Below are positions 11,862 through 23,700 of a stretch of 64,000 bases of DNA, in pieces. The DNA comes from Baylisascaris procyonis. Lineage: Eukaryota > Nematoda > Chromadorea > Rhabditida > Ascarididae. The position numbers were made by a program, and so were the translations under genes. The notes below the pieces were generated by a model. That model was not told the DNA's origin and searched no databases. It saw only the letters and a list, made by a program, of their open reading frames with translations. The stretch lies in assembly GCA_037389465.1 (NCBI GenBank), contig JAZARR010000179.1, positions 6,662,001 to 6,726,000 on the forward strand, written 5' to 3'. The stretch's first letter is position 1. Each line of letters starts with the position of its first letter.

Positions 11862-12079
11862 GACTTTCGTTTTTGTTGTTTTGCGGGACATGCTGGACGT
11901 GGTGATTCGGTTTGGGAGGCAGCAGAGTGTCTTCACATTTGTATTGATGACACTTCCAAAGAGGGAATAATTCAACGCATGTGAAATAGTAAGAGTTCTT
12001 TTAGGTGATGGATGGTCTAAACGGGGTGGTTCGGTGAAATGCGTGTACGAGACATTCGTACGATGAGCCACAAAGACAG
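11862..12079 (+). CDS. EDEM-like exon(s) with DIRTMSHKDR block; borders uncertain
   Basis: An open frame AGRGDSVWEAAECLHICIDD (11892-11951) resembles the EDEM segment after A-T-G-D (hydrophobic helix before the T-R-V-x-C-G motif). It ends in TGA at 11982. In another frame near the 3' end, FGEMRVRDIRTMSHKDR matches G-F-A-x-M-K-D-V-R-T-x-x-H-E-D-R. The last codon is split (GACAG|GTTTCT) and is completed by the next exon. The acceptor TATATTAG at 11854-11861 is my best guess. There may be two exons or one exon with frame breaks. Confidence 0.6.
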
Positions 12080-13170
12080 GTTTCTATTTCATGTCGTTCT
12101 TGTGAATTTATCGTCGTCTTTACTTAGATTTCGAGTAATATTAGCTATCTCTCAGATAAATTGACTATATTTCCGGGAGGTGAAATGTGGATTAAATTTT
12201 GTATAATGGGGGAGGAACAAAAGGTATGGAAAAGTGTAGCTAGCGTTCTCTTGGTGTCTTTTAGTATTACTGGCATTATTTTTCTATTATGGGTTATTTC
12301 TTGTACTAATTTATATGAATTTAAGATTTTTAATATATTTTTAATACGAATGGCTGCTGGTGAATCTCTCTGAGAATAGAAGTTGTGCTCGCTTAGAAGT
12401 GAGTTTATGCACGATTAGTAGCGCCTAATCTATCATTCATTTGTGAACCTCACCTCCTCCTTCTTCCTTCACCTTTCATAGTAAATACGGTTTCACGTTC
12501 TCTTATTCCCTCTCTTATAAAACTGCAACATCTTCAACGGAAGAATATGATAGTGCGTCAATGTTCATTCCTTTTCCTCGTGACCTGGCGTCATCACTTA
12601 GTATCCTGATTAAGGAACAGAGAAAATCAACGAAAATAGAAAAAAAACCCAACTTGCTCTATCTATTTTGCGGGTCATCTCTTTCATCTTCCCGAGTGAT
12701 GATTCCACAGAAAGGAATCGCCACCCGTTTGATGATGTTAGAAGTGATATATTTCGACGTTTTAAAGTTCAGTGATGTGCTTCGTATGGCGATTGTTTTC
12801 AGCATTGTTTACTGTTCAGCATAATTTAGCATTATTTTAATGATGTTCCCTTTTCGTTCATTTTTAGTGAGGATGATGGTAGTTACTGAAATGACGATGG
12901 CTTGAGCAGTTACCCACATTTTCAGAGGATAGCTTGTAGTGCAATTTTGAGGGAAAGAGAACATCCTTCAATCGTTTGTGTCTATTTTGTGCAATTTCAT
13001 TGTCTTCATTAATAGTTTGTGATAATTAAACCATTTATCGTTGCTGCCTTATTAAATTTTATGTAAGCGCAGTTATTAGAAAATGCAGCACTGAAATGTA
13101 GGGGATGGGAAGAAAGTGAAGTGCCATTTATTGAAATCGCATAGTTCTTATTTATTTGCAACATTTTCAG
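12080..13170. other. EDEM intron
   Basis: Non-coding by its position between two exons sharing a split Arg codon. A chance frame at 12561-12824 shows no similarity to EDEM and is ignored. Confidence 0.6.
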
Positions 13171-13310
13171 AATTGACTCTTTTGTGCTTTCAGAGACGTT
13201 CAAATACCTTTATATAATATTCTCGGTACCATCGGAGCTGCTATTTGAGGCTCACAACAGTGGCCCAGTTTCTTCGTTCGACAATTGACGATGCTGCTAG
13301 TGGGGAACTG
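13171..13310 (+). CDS. EDEM-like exon with SETFKYLYIIF block
   Basis: Acceptor ACATTTTCAG, donor GAACTG|GTAGGT. Completing the split codon gives R-IDSFVLSETFKYLYIIF followed by SVPSELLFE. This matches R-M-x-S-F-F-L-A-E-T-F-K-Y-L-Y-L-L-F, a signature of GH47 proteins. After LLFE the expected T-T-E-A-H block is not seen: one frame gives AHNSGPVSSFDN and a stop, another gives VAQFLRSTIDDAASGEL to the donor. The C-terminal exon of the domain was not found downstream. Confidence 0.85.
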
Positions 13311-15105
13311 GTAGGTTCTTTTATTGAATCGCTGCTTTCTTCATATTGCTTTATTTGCTGAGATCCATGTCGTAATATCTGGTGGCTTATCGCATCCACA
13401 ATGTTGTTGCAGTTTTTATCTGAGATATTGGCCTAATTGGCTATATGATAGATTTGCTACACATGAATGGTCCATAATTAGTCATCCCAATTTTGCTGGA
13501 ATTCACTGAATATATGAAAGCGATTGTCCATTGTTGAGGATAGTGGCTGTCTTTGAGTTAGGCGATTAGAGCACTCGATATACCTTATGGCCACCTCGAT
13601 GCCCAGTTGCAATCCTCGGTCGGCTGCTCAATATGCAAGCCTATTAATATTCAATCGCCTTTCTAGCATAGAATTTCGGCCGTTATGAAGAGCTTTTTTC
13701 TAGAGTTGTTTTGTCGTTCTGTTGTTTTTTATTGTCTTGCAAGAGGATCGTTTGCGATCGAGGATGATAGAATTTTGTGATGGCCCCTTTCCTTCGAAGA
13801 GTGGGTCGTTTCTTTCACTCCTTATCTGCTTTGCACTTCTTTTTATCCCCTTGTCCTTCTGTCCCTCTCTCACCTTTTTAAGGTGAAGGGTGAAATCAAT
13901 GTCATTTGAAAGGAATTTCATAAAAATGGCTTCATTAGCTTGATAGACAGCACTAGATGAAACAAATATTTTTCTTCTTGGCCACCTCGTGGATCTCGAT
14001 CTCAGCGCTATCTGGAATTGGCACCTTTATGTGGAAGCGATCCTATAGAAGTTATTTGCCTTGCTCTTTCCAAAAGAAATTCTTCTTAATGACGTTCAGC
14101 TATAGAACGTGGAGCTTTTTTGCATAAGATATGCAGAATAGATGGTGTTCGTTCTTCCTACAGATTTTTTGTATTAGCTGTTCTGTCTTCGGCAGTTTGC
14201 TGAACACACCAAAAGCATTGAGCCTGTAGGTTACTAGGATGTTAGAAGAGTTATTAAGCTATATTATCCTCAGTCAGACATATTTCATCGCGTCCTGTGA
14301 CAGTTCAACGACTTTTACTCTCCGTTTTTTTCAGTTTTTTCGCCCTGTTCTGAATGCTTCCCTTCTATCTCTCCACTTCGAGTAAAACTTTGTTCTTCGC
14401 CTCCGATCACTCTTGAAATAACTGCTAAACAATTCTTACCGTGTTTAACTTTCATGCCTCTGTGCCGAACCCTATTACTTAGAGGTCGATAATATTGAAT
14501 AATTTAAGGGGAAATTCCCCCATATTTGTTGAGCCATAAATGCCAAAATTCAAACTTATATATTACATTTCGTGATATGTTGCAAAAACTTCAACGAATT
14601 CTTTCATTGAGATGTCGTTTTTACATTCTGCACTACCATCTTTTGCTCTAATTTTTTAGTGCACTCTTTCAGAGTAACATACAATTAGATTAACATGGAC
14701 TATGCATTTTTTTTTTTTTGCTAATATATTGGGTATAATGCATTCATACGTTAAAACGTCGATGAGTATGTTTGAACTTCGAAGCACGATATGTCGTTCA
14801 TTTTGTAGCGATCAAATAGGCTTTTGTTTCTTCTGGGTAGGTGTCTTCCTCCTGGGGACTCTGTAAACCTGTTAAACGAAATTTAATGACATTTCAGTTT
14901 CTCATCTTATCGGTAACCTATATGTGGCCGCCCCATTCCGTACATCTTTGAAGTTCTTGAATAGGTTTTGCTTGCTTTCGGACTGCTTGATATTTCAGTG
15001 GTGAAGCTATTCGTAAAAGATGGGGGGGGGGGGGGAGAGGGGAACGTTCCATTTGCTCAAGCAAATAAAATGGCAGTCGGGTTGATGATATTTTCTGATT
15101 TGCAG
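13311..15105. other. No gene recognised
   Basis: AT-rich with scattered chance frames. It includes a G homopolymer tract at 15022-15043. It could be EDEM intron, intergenic DNA, or both. Confidence 0.4.
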
Positions 15106-15326
15106 CCTTTCCGACGCATTCTAATCGATCCGGATGAGATAATTAAGAAAAGGGAACGGACGAAGGCAGCAAGAAGTACTGTTCGGCATGCCTCAATTGC
15201 GCACGACGGCTCTTCGCAGCGGGTGTCCGGTTATACATATGTGCTCAGATGGGATGTGCGTATTATTATGACTCAAGTCACGAAGCACATTGCTGACATC
15301 ATCTCTTCGGACACTTCTCCACAGCC
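15106..15326 (+). CDS. Candidate exon, unrecognised protein
   Basis: A single frame stays open through the entire 221 bases between acceptor GATTTGCAG and donor CAGCC|GTGAGT. It reads PFRRILIDPDEIIKKRERTK at the start and WDVRIIMTQVTKHIADII near the end. The composition is charged, soluble and helical. It follows the EDEM exons on the same strand but matches no EDEM block I know, so it may start a different gene. Confidence 0.5.
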
Positions 15327-16765
15327 GTGAGTTAACTACTGCTTTTACTGCTTACTTACTTATTAGGCTTATCATGGCAAGGTGACGGGTGTGCTTCACA
15401 TGTGATACTTTCACCTTGCGAATCACAAAGGCTGTGATAAGAAAGTTTGATAGCCATAGTCTTCCTCGTGTTATATCAGCAAATCGATTTTCATTCCCAC
15501 TGATCGTTTCCTGATTACATTCATATTTGCATGGTAGACGCTTTATGATAGAGTCCATTTTAATCTTGTACTTAACTCTTTTTACACTTCAAAGATAATT
15601 ATGTTTAGTGATGAATGGGAGTTATGTATACGAACACTATTGAAGCTTGTGAGCTGCCACTATCGCATTATGGGCACAGTAGAACTGACGAAATAAAAAA
15701 AAAACAAGTAAGGAATTAGGTTGCAGCCATAAAGTTTTATATTTCGAACATTTCAGGTTAAAATTTTTGTGATTGGATAACATGGACATGGCGCTATTAT
15801 AATGGTATAGGAGAATTCGCAAATACGCATTAAAGCAACACAGTAACCACTGTTTGATGATTAATGAAAACATCATCGGCAGGACTGCGAACCCGCAACG
15901 AATCGCTTCGTGAGTAAGTGGTTTACCGCCAACTCGTCGAAGGCGAGCTGGTGTTTTCTTTTTTTTTTTTTTTTTTGTTTTGCGAAAAACACCCGTTTGC
16001 ATTAATTTTTTTAAGCAGTTATTGAGTGCAAGATATTTCTTGATTTGAGCTCAAAAAATCGAAAAACTGCCAATGTCTTCCTCCTGGCAGGTAGGTTTTG
16101 CACTCATTAGCGAGCAATGTTTTGATGTCGTCAGACACTGGTCACCATCTGAATCCAGAAACTAGAAGTTGTCTTTAATATAAGACGTTGGCAATTTCGA
16201 GTAGTTTCAAGAGAGATCGCCATGTCAAATGCTTTGTTAAAACGCCTATAAAGCATTTAATATTGGAACGACCACTTCTGGCGTTCCAATCACCCAGTAA
16301 ATGTCGGCAAGTTATCTATGAGGATTTCTCCGCCGTTAAATTAGAGGCGTTATTAGTATACAGTTAGCATTCCTTATCTCCCTTGCACAAGCAAATTAGA
16401 CAACTCTTGTATATTGAAAGAGATAGATCATTTTTGTTCCAAATTCATGGGGGAGGCAGCACTGCTGAGTAGCTGATGAGCAACCTTCATGGCTCATGCA
16501 TTCTGCGTCGGTTCTTTACACGTTTTACGACTGCTTTTCTTTTCACAATCCGATAGTTGCTCTTTAACTTATATGGGTCCACATGCGTTGCGCTGAGCAA
16601 ACATCGGATATACATGGATCTATTTCAAGGACCGAAACCGATGGCGTTCGGCTTAGAGAATAGCTACGCATTTGTTTACGATGCAGAAATATTGGTTTTT
16701 AGGTCAGAACGGTTGGGAGCTTATGGAACGGCCGGAAGGGTCAATTGAACTAGAAGAATATTCAG
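15327..16765. other. No firm gene; holds a SINE-like element
   Basis: Apart from the tRNA-derived element at 15862-15950 and a T-run at 15958-15976, an open frame at 16600-16735 (it contains MDLFQGPKPMAFGLENSYAF) looks somewhat protein-like, but its splice sites are unclear. Confidence 0.35.
15862..15950 (-). mobile_element. tRNA-derived SINE-like element
   Basis: On the minus strand, a D-arm-like GTTGGCGGTAAACC is followed by an anticodon-arm region and a T-arm GCGGGTTCGCAGTCCTGC with a B-box. Downstream comes TTTTCATTAATCATCAAA. That tail equals the one on the palindromic element at 6911-7089 apart from two bases, which makes the two members of one family. The anticodon arm is poor, so this is not a working tRNA. 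Confidence 0.65.
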
Positions 16766-16816
16766 GTGCAAATGCAACCCAATCGGCGCTTGCAGCTGGT
16801 TGATTCGATTGCTGAG
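16766..16816 (+). CDS. Candidate short exon, unrecognised
   Basis: 51 bases, open in one frame (VQMQPNRRLQLVDSIAE) between acceptor ATATTCAG and donor GCTGAG|GTGAGC. Too short to assign. Confidence 0.4.
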
Positions 16817-17779
16817 GTGAGCCATTTTATTGTTGATAGTATTTTGTTATGTTGTTTGAAATTGCGGAAGGGAAATCGACATAAGAATGCAGAAAATATC
16901 GCTGCGCTTGTAGTGAGCAGTTTTTGAGATTGAGACGAAATTTCTGAGATACGATGATTGATTTAAATTTGACCAGTGTGGCCAGACATAATGACACATC
17001 TAAAGCAACAACCTCATCGAAAAATTGCCTCCACAGCTGTGATTGTAGTAGTATTCTGTCCTCCGGTTTCAATAGCAAGAGTGCAGTTGGAGTGGGCGTT
17101 TGCATACTTGCGTTGCCGAGTGCCGACGATTTTGTCTGTGGAATAAAATAAAGCATTTCTTTTATTAGTTAAGCTGATTTTTTCGTATTAAAACACTAGA
17201 GTGGATGCGTTTTATTAGGTGAAATATTTATTATGTATGAGGCTCATTCATAATGGTCAATGATCTCTTCTGTTGGGGAGGAGGAGCGGGGATCGCGTGA
17301 TTTTTTGACTGTTTAATGAATTGTTTGGCTTTAGAGGTTTTTTATTGAAATATTTTCTGTTGGTACGTTAGTTTTGCAGTAAACGTAGTCAGCCTTTATG
17401 GATATCGAATTCTTTATAGCTTCTTAAATTGGCGGCATGAATGCCTCTTTAGTACAACTCGGCCCACTCCTCACTTATTTTATAGTCGTTGTGTGATATG
17501 GTGCAGCGAAGCCGTAGCCTAGCAAATCACGAGCAAAAAATGCCTTCATATTGAGATCTTTTCGATTAGGGTTGCACAACCTGATTTGGAACTCCTATTT
17601 AAATACGGTTGTTTTTCAAATAAGTAAGGAAACATCAATTCGTTAACAAAATGATCTAAAAAAGAGCGAATGATCCTTATTTTATTTCACTGACGCTGCT
17701 TTCGCATTTACGCGTTATGTCTGCAGATGCACTCATAATTCACTTAACAACTTTTCATTACAGTGGCAATTTTATCCTA
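16817..17779. other. No gene recognised
   Basis: An AT-rich spacer between the last candidate exon and the large array. Confidence 0.4.
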
Positions 17780-20700
17780 AAAGGAACACGTTGTTTATTC
17801 AGTGCGAATTAAACGGTACAGGGGAAAAATTATTCAAAGGAGCGTCTATTCAGTGTGAGTTAAACATTGCAAGGGAAAGGTTGTTTAGAGGGGTGTTTAT
17901 TGAGTGCGAGTTAAGCGGTGCAAGGAAAGTTGTTTAGAGGGGTGTGTATTGATAAAGGGTGCGAGGGAAAGGTTGTTTAGAGGGGTGTGTATTGATAAGG
18001 GGTGCAAGGGAAAGGTTGTCAAGGGAAAGGTTGTTTAGAGGGGTGTGTATTGATAAAGGGTGTAAGGAAAAGGTTGTTTAGAGGGGTGTGTATTGATAAA
18101 GGGTGCAAGGGAAAGGTTGTTTAGAGGGGTGTGTATTCATAAAGGGTGCAAGGGAAAGGTTGTTTAGAGGGGTGTGTATTGATAAGGGGTGCAAGGGAAA
18201 GGTTGTTTAGAGGGATGTGTATTGAGTGCATGTAAAGGGTGCAAGGGAAAGGTTGTTTGGAGGGGTGTGTATTGATAAAGGGTGTAAGGGAAAGGTTGTT
18301 TAGAGGGGTGTGTATTGAGTGCGTGTAAAGGGTGCAAGGGAAAGGTTGTTTGGAGGGGTGTGTACTGATAAAGGGTGTAAGGGAAAGGTTGTTTAAAGGG
18401 GTGTGTATTGATAAAGGGTGCAAGGGAAAGGTTGTTTAGAGGGATGTGTATTGATAAAGGGTACAAGGGAAAGGTTGTTTGGAGGGGTGTGTATTGAGTG
18501 CGTGTAAAGGGTGCAAGGGAAAGATTGTTTAGAGGGGTGTGTATTGAGTGCGTGTAAAGGGTGCAAGGGAAAGGTTGTTTAGAGGGGTGTGTATTGATAA
18601 AGGGTGCAAGGGAAAGGTTGTTTAGAGGGATGTGTATTGAGTGCGAATAAAGGGTGTAAGGGAAAGGTTGTTTAGAGGGGTGTGTATTGACAAAGGGTAC
18701 AAGGGAAAGGTTGTTTGGAGGGGTGTGTACTGATAAAGGGTGTAAGGGAAAGGTTGTTTAGAGGGGTGTGTATTGATAAAGGGTGCAAGGGAAAGGTTGT
18801 TTAGAGGGATGTGTATTGAGTGCGAATAAAGGGTGTAAGGGAAAGGTTGTTTAGAGGGGTCTGTATTGATAAAGGGTGCAAGGGAAAGGTTGTTTAGAGG
18901 GATGTGTATTGAGTGCGAATAAAGGGTGTAAGGGAAAGGTTGTTTAGAGGGGTGTGTATTGATAAAGGGTACAACGGAAAGGTTATTTGGAGGGGTGTGT
19001 ATTGAGTGCGAATAAAGGGTGTATGGGAAAGGTTGTTTAGAGGGGTGTGTATTGATAAAGGGTGCAAGGGAAAGGTTGTTTAGAGGGGTGTGTATTGATA
19101 AAGGGTACAAGGGAAAGGTTGTTTAGAGGGATGTGTATTGAGTGCGAATAAAGGGTGTAAGGGAAAGGTTGTTTAGAGGGTGCGTATTGATAAAGGGTGT
19201 AAGGAAAAGGTTGTTTAGAGGGGTGTGTATTGAGTGCGTGTAAAGGGTGCAAGGGAAAGGTTGTTTGGAGGGGTGTGTATTGATAACGGGTGCAAGGGAA
19301 AGGTTGTTCAGAGGGGTGTGTATTGATAAAGGGTGCAAGGGAAAGGTTGTTTAGAGGGGTGTGTATTGAGTGCGTGTAAAGGGTGCAAGGGAAAGATTGT
19401 TTGGAGGGGTGTGTATTGATAAAGGGTGCAAGGAAAAGGTTGTTTAGAGGGGTGTGTATTGATAAAGGGTACAAGGGAAAGGTTGTTTAGAGGGATGTGT
19501 ATTGAGTGCGTGTAAAGGGTGCCAGGGAAAGGTTGTTTGGAGGGGTGTGTATTGAGTGCGTGTAAAGGGTGCAAGGGAAAGGTTGTTTGGAGGGGTGTGT
19601 ATTGATAAAGGGTGCAAGGGAAAGGTTGTTTAGAGGGGTGTGTATTGATAAAGGGTGCAAGGGAAAGGTTGTTTAGAGGGATGTGTATTGAGTGCGTGTA
19701 AAGAGTGCAAGGGAAAGGTTGTTTGGAGGGGTGTGTATTGATAAAGGGTGTAAGGAAAAGGTTGTCTAGAGGGGTGTGTATTGATAAAGGGTACAAGGGA
19801 AAGGTTGTTCAGAGGGATGTGTATTGAGTGCGAATAAAGGGTGTAAGGGAAAGGTTGTTTAGAGGGGTGTGTATTGATAAAGGGTACAAGGGAAAGGTTG
19901 TTTAGAGGGGTGTGTATTGATAAGGGGTACATGGGAAAGGTTGTTTAGAGGGATGTGTATTGAGTGCGAATAAAGGGTGCAAGGGGAAGGTTGTTTAGAG
20001 GGGTGTGTATTGATAAAGGGTGCAAGGGAAAGGTTGTTTAGAGGGGTGTGTATTGAGTGCGTGTAAAGGGTGCAAGGGAAAGGTTATTTGGAGGGGTGTG
20101 TATTGATAAAGGGTGCAAGGGAAAGGTTGTCTAGAGGGATGTGTATTGAGTGCGTGTAAAGGGTGCAAGGGAAAGGTTGTTTAGAGGGGTGTGTATTGAT
20201 AAAGGGTACAAGGGAAAGGTTGTTTAGAGGGGTGTGTATTGATAAAGGGTGCAAGGGAAAGGTTGTTTAGAGGGGTGTGTATTGATAAGGGGTACATGGG
20301 AAAGGTTGTTTAGAGGGATGTGTATTGAGTGCGTGTAAAGGGTGCAAGGGAAAGGTTATTTGGAGGGGTGTGTATTGATAAAGGGTGCAAGGGAAAGGTT
20401 GTCTAGAGGGATGTGTATTGAGTGCGAATAAAGGGTGTAAGGGAAAGGTTGTTTAGAGGGGTGTGTATTGATAAAGGGTACAAGGGAAAGGTTGTTTAGA
20501 GGGGTGTGTATTGATAAAGGGTGCGAGGGAAAGGTTGTTTAGAGGGATGTGTATTGAGTGCGTGTAAAGGGTGCAAGGGAAAGGTTGTTTAGAGGGGTGT
20601 GTATTGATAAAGGGTACAAGGGAAAGGTTGTTTAGAGGGGTGTATATTGATAAAGGGTGCAAGGGAAAGGTTGTTTAGAGGGATGCGTATTGAGTGCGAA

Positions 20701-23700
20701 TAAAGGGTGCAAGGGAAAGGTTGTTTAGAGGGGTGTGTATTGATAAAGGGTACAAGGGAAAGGTTGTTTAGAGGGATGTGTATTGAGTGCGAATAAAGGG
20801 TGCAAGGGGAAGGTTGTTTAGAGGGGTGTGTATTGATAAAGGGTGCAAGGGAAAGGTTGTTTAGAGGGGTGTGTATTGAGTGCGTGTAAAGGGTGCAAGG
20901 GAAAGGTTGTTTGGAGGGGTGTGTATTGATAAAGGGTGCAAGGGAAAGGTTGTTTAGAGGGGTGTGTATTGATAAGGGGTACATGGGAAAGGTTGTTTAG
21001 AGGGATGTGTATTGAGTGCGAATAAAGGGTGCAAGGGGAAGGTTGTTTAGAGGGGTGTGTATTGATAAAGGGTGCAAGGGAAAGGTTGTTTAGAGGGGTG
21101 TGTATTGAGTGCGTGTAAAGGGTGCAAGGGAAAGGTTATTTGGAGGGGTGTGTATTGATAAAGGGTGCAAGGGAAAGGTTGTTTAGAGGGGTGTGTATTG
21201 ATAAGGGTACAAGGGAAAGGTTGTTTAGGGGGATCTGTATTGAGTGCGAATAAAGGGTGTAAGGGAAAGGTTGTTTAGAGGGGTGCGTATTGATAAAGGG
21301 TGTAAGGAAAAGGTTGTTTAGAGGGGTGTGTATTGATAAAGGGTGCAAGGGAAAGGTTGTTTAGAGGGGTGTGTATTGATAGAGGGTGCAAGGGAAAGGT
21401 TGTTTAGAGGGGTGTGTATTGAGTGCGTGTAAAGGGTGCAAGGGAAAGGTTGTTTGGAGGGGTGTGTATTGATAAAGGGTGCAAAGGAAAGGTTGTTTAG
21501 AGGGATGTGTATTGAGTGCGTGTAAAGGGTGCAAGGGAAAGGTTGTTTAGAGGGGTGTGTATTGAGTGCGAATAAAGGGTGCAAGGGGAAGGTTGTTTAG
21601 AGGGGTGTGTATTGATAAAGGGTGCAAGGGAAAGGTTGTTTAGAGGGGTGTGTATTGAGTGCGTGTAAAGGGTGCAAGGGAAAGGTTGTTTGGAGGGGTG
21701 TGTATTGATAAAGGGTGCAAGGGAAAGGTTGTTTAGAGGGGTGTGTATTGATAAGGGGTACATGGGAAAGGTTGTTTAGAGGGATGTGTATTGAGTGCGA
21801 ATAAAGGGTGCAAGGGGAAGGTTGTTTAGAGGGGTGTGTATTGATAAAGGGTGCAAGGGAAAGGTTGTTTAGAGGGGTGTGTATTGAGTGCGTGTAAAGG
21901 GTGCAAGGGAAAGGTTATTTGGAGGGGTGTGTATTGATAAAGGGTGCAAGGGAAAGGTTGTTTAGAGGGGTGTGTATTGATAAGGGTACAAGGGAAAGGT
22001 TGTTTAGGGGGATGTGTATTGAGTGCGAATAAAGGGTGTAAGGGAAAGGTTGTTTAGAGGGGTGCGTATTGATAAAGGGTGTAAGGAAAAGGTTGTTTAG
22101 AGGGGTGTGTATTGATAAAGGGTGCAAGGGAAAGGTTGTTTAGAGGGGTGTGTATTGATAGAGGGTGCAAGGGAAAGGTTGTTTAGAGGGGTGTGTATTG
22201 AGTGCGTGTAAAGGGTGCAAGGGAAAGGTTGTTTGGAGGGGTGTGTATTGATAAAGGGTGCAAAGGAAAGGTTGTTTAGAGGGATGTGTATTGAGTGCGT
22301 GTAAAGGGTGCAAGGGAAAGGTTGTTTAGAGGGGTGTGTATTGATAAAGGGTACAAGGGAAAGGTTGTTTAGAGGGGTGTGTATTGATAAAGGGTGCAAG
22401 GGAAAGGTTGTTTAGAGGGATGTGTATTGAGTGCGAATAAAGGGTGCAAGGGAAAGGTTGTTTAGAGGGGTGTGTATTGATAAAGGGTGCAAGGGAAAGG
22501 TTGTTTAGAGGGGTGTGTATTGAGTGCGTGTAAAGGGTGCAAGGGAAAGGTTGTTTGGAGGGGTGTGTATTGATAAAGGGTGCAAGGGAAAGGTTGTTTA
22601 GAGGGATGTGTATTGAGTGCGTGTAAAGGGTGCAAGGGAAAGGTTGTTTAGAGGGGTGTGTATTGATAAAGGGTACAAGGGAAAGGTTGTTTAGAGGGGT
22701 GTGTATTGATAAAGGGTGCAAGGGAAAGGTTGTTTAGAGGGATGTGTATTGAGTGCGAATAAAGGGTGCAAGGGAAAGGTTGTTTAGAGGGGTGTGTATT
22801 GATAAAGGGTACAAGGGAAAGGTTGTTTAGAGGGATGTGTATTGAGTGCGAATAAAGGGTGCAAGGGGAAGGTTGTTTAGAGGGGTGTGTAATGATAAAG
22901 GGTGCAAGGGAAAGGTTGTTTAGAGGGGTGTGTATTGAGTGCGTGTAAAGGGTGCAAGGGAAAGGTTGTTTGGAGGGGTGTGTATTGATAAAGGGTGCAA
23001 GGGAAAGGTTGTTTAGAGGGGTGTGTATTGATAAAGGGTACAAGGGAAAGGTTGTTTAGAGGGATGTGTATTGAGTGCGAATAAAGGGTGCAAGGGGAAG
23101 GTTGTTTAGAGGGGTGTGTATTGATAAAGGGTGCAAGGGAAGGGTTGTTTAGAGGGGTGTGTATTGAGTGCGTGTAAAGGGTGCAAGGGAAAGGTTGTTT
23201 GGAGGGTTGTGTATTGATAAAGGGTGCAAGGGAAAGGTTGTTTAGAGGGGTGTGTATTGATAAGGGTACAAGGGAAAGGTTGTTTAGGGGGATGTGTATT
23301 GAGTGCGAATAAAGGGTGTAAGGGAAAGGTTGTTTAGAGGGGTGCGTATTGATAAAGGGTGTAAGGAAAAGGTTGTTTAGAGGGGTGTGTATTGATAAAG
23401 GGTGCAAGGGAAAGGTTGTTTAGAGGGGTGTGTATTGATAGAGGGTGCAAGGGAAAGGTTGTTTAGAGGGGTGTGTATTGAGTGCGTGTAAAGGGTGCAA
23501 GGGAAAGGTTGTTTGGAGGGGTGTGTATTGATAAAGGGTGCAAGGGAAAGGTTGTTTAGAGGGATGTGTATTGAGTGCGTGTAAAAGGTGCAAGGGAAAG
23601 GTTGTTTGGAGGGGTGTGTATTGATAAAGGGTACAAGGGAAAGGTTGTTTAGAGGGGTGTGTATTGATAAAGGGTGCAAGGGAAAGGTTGTTTAGAGGGA

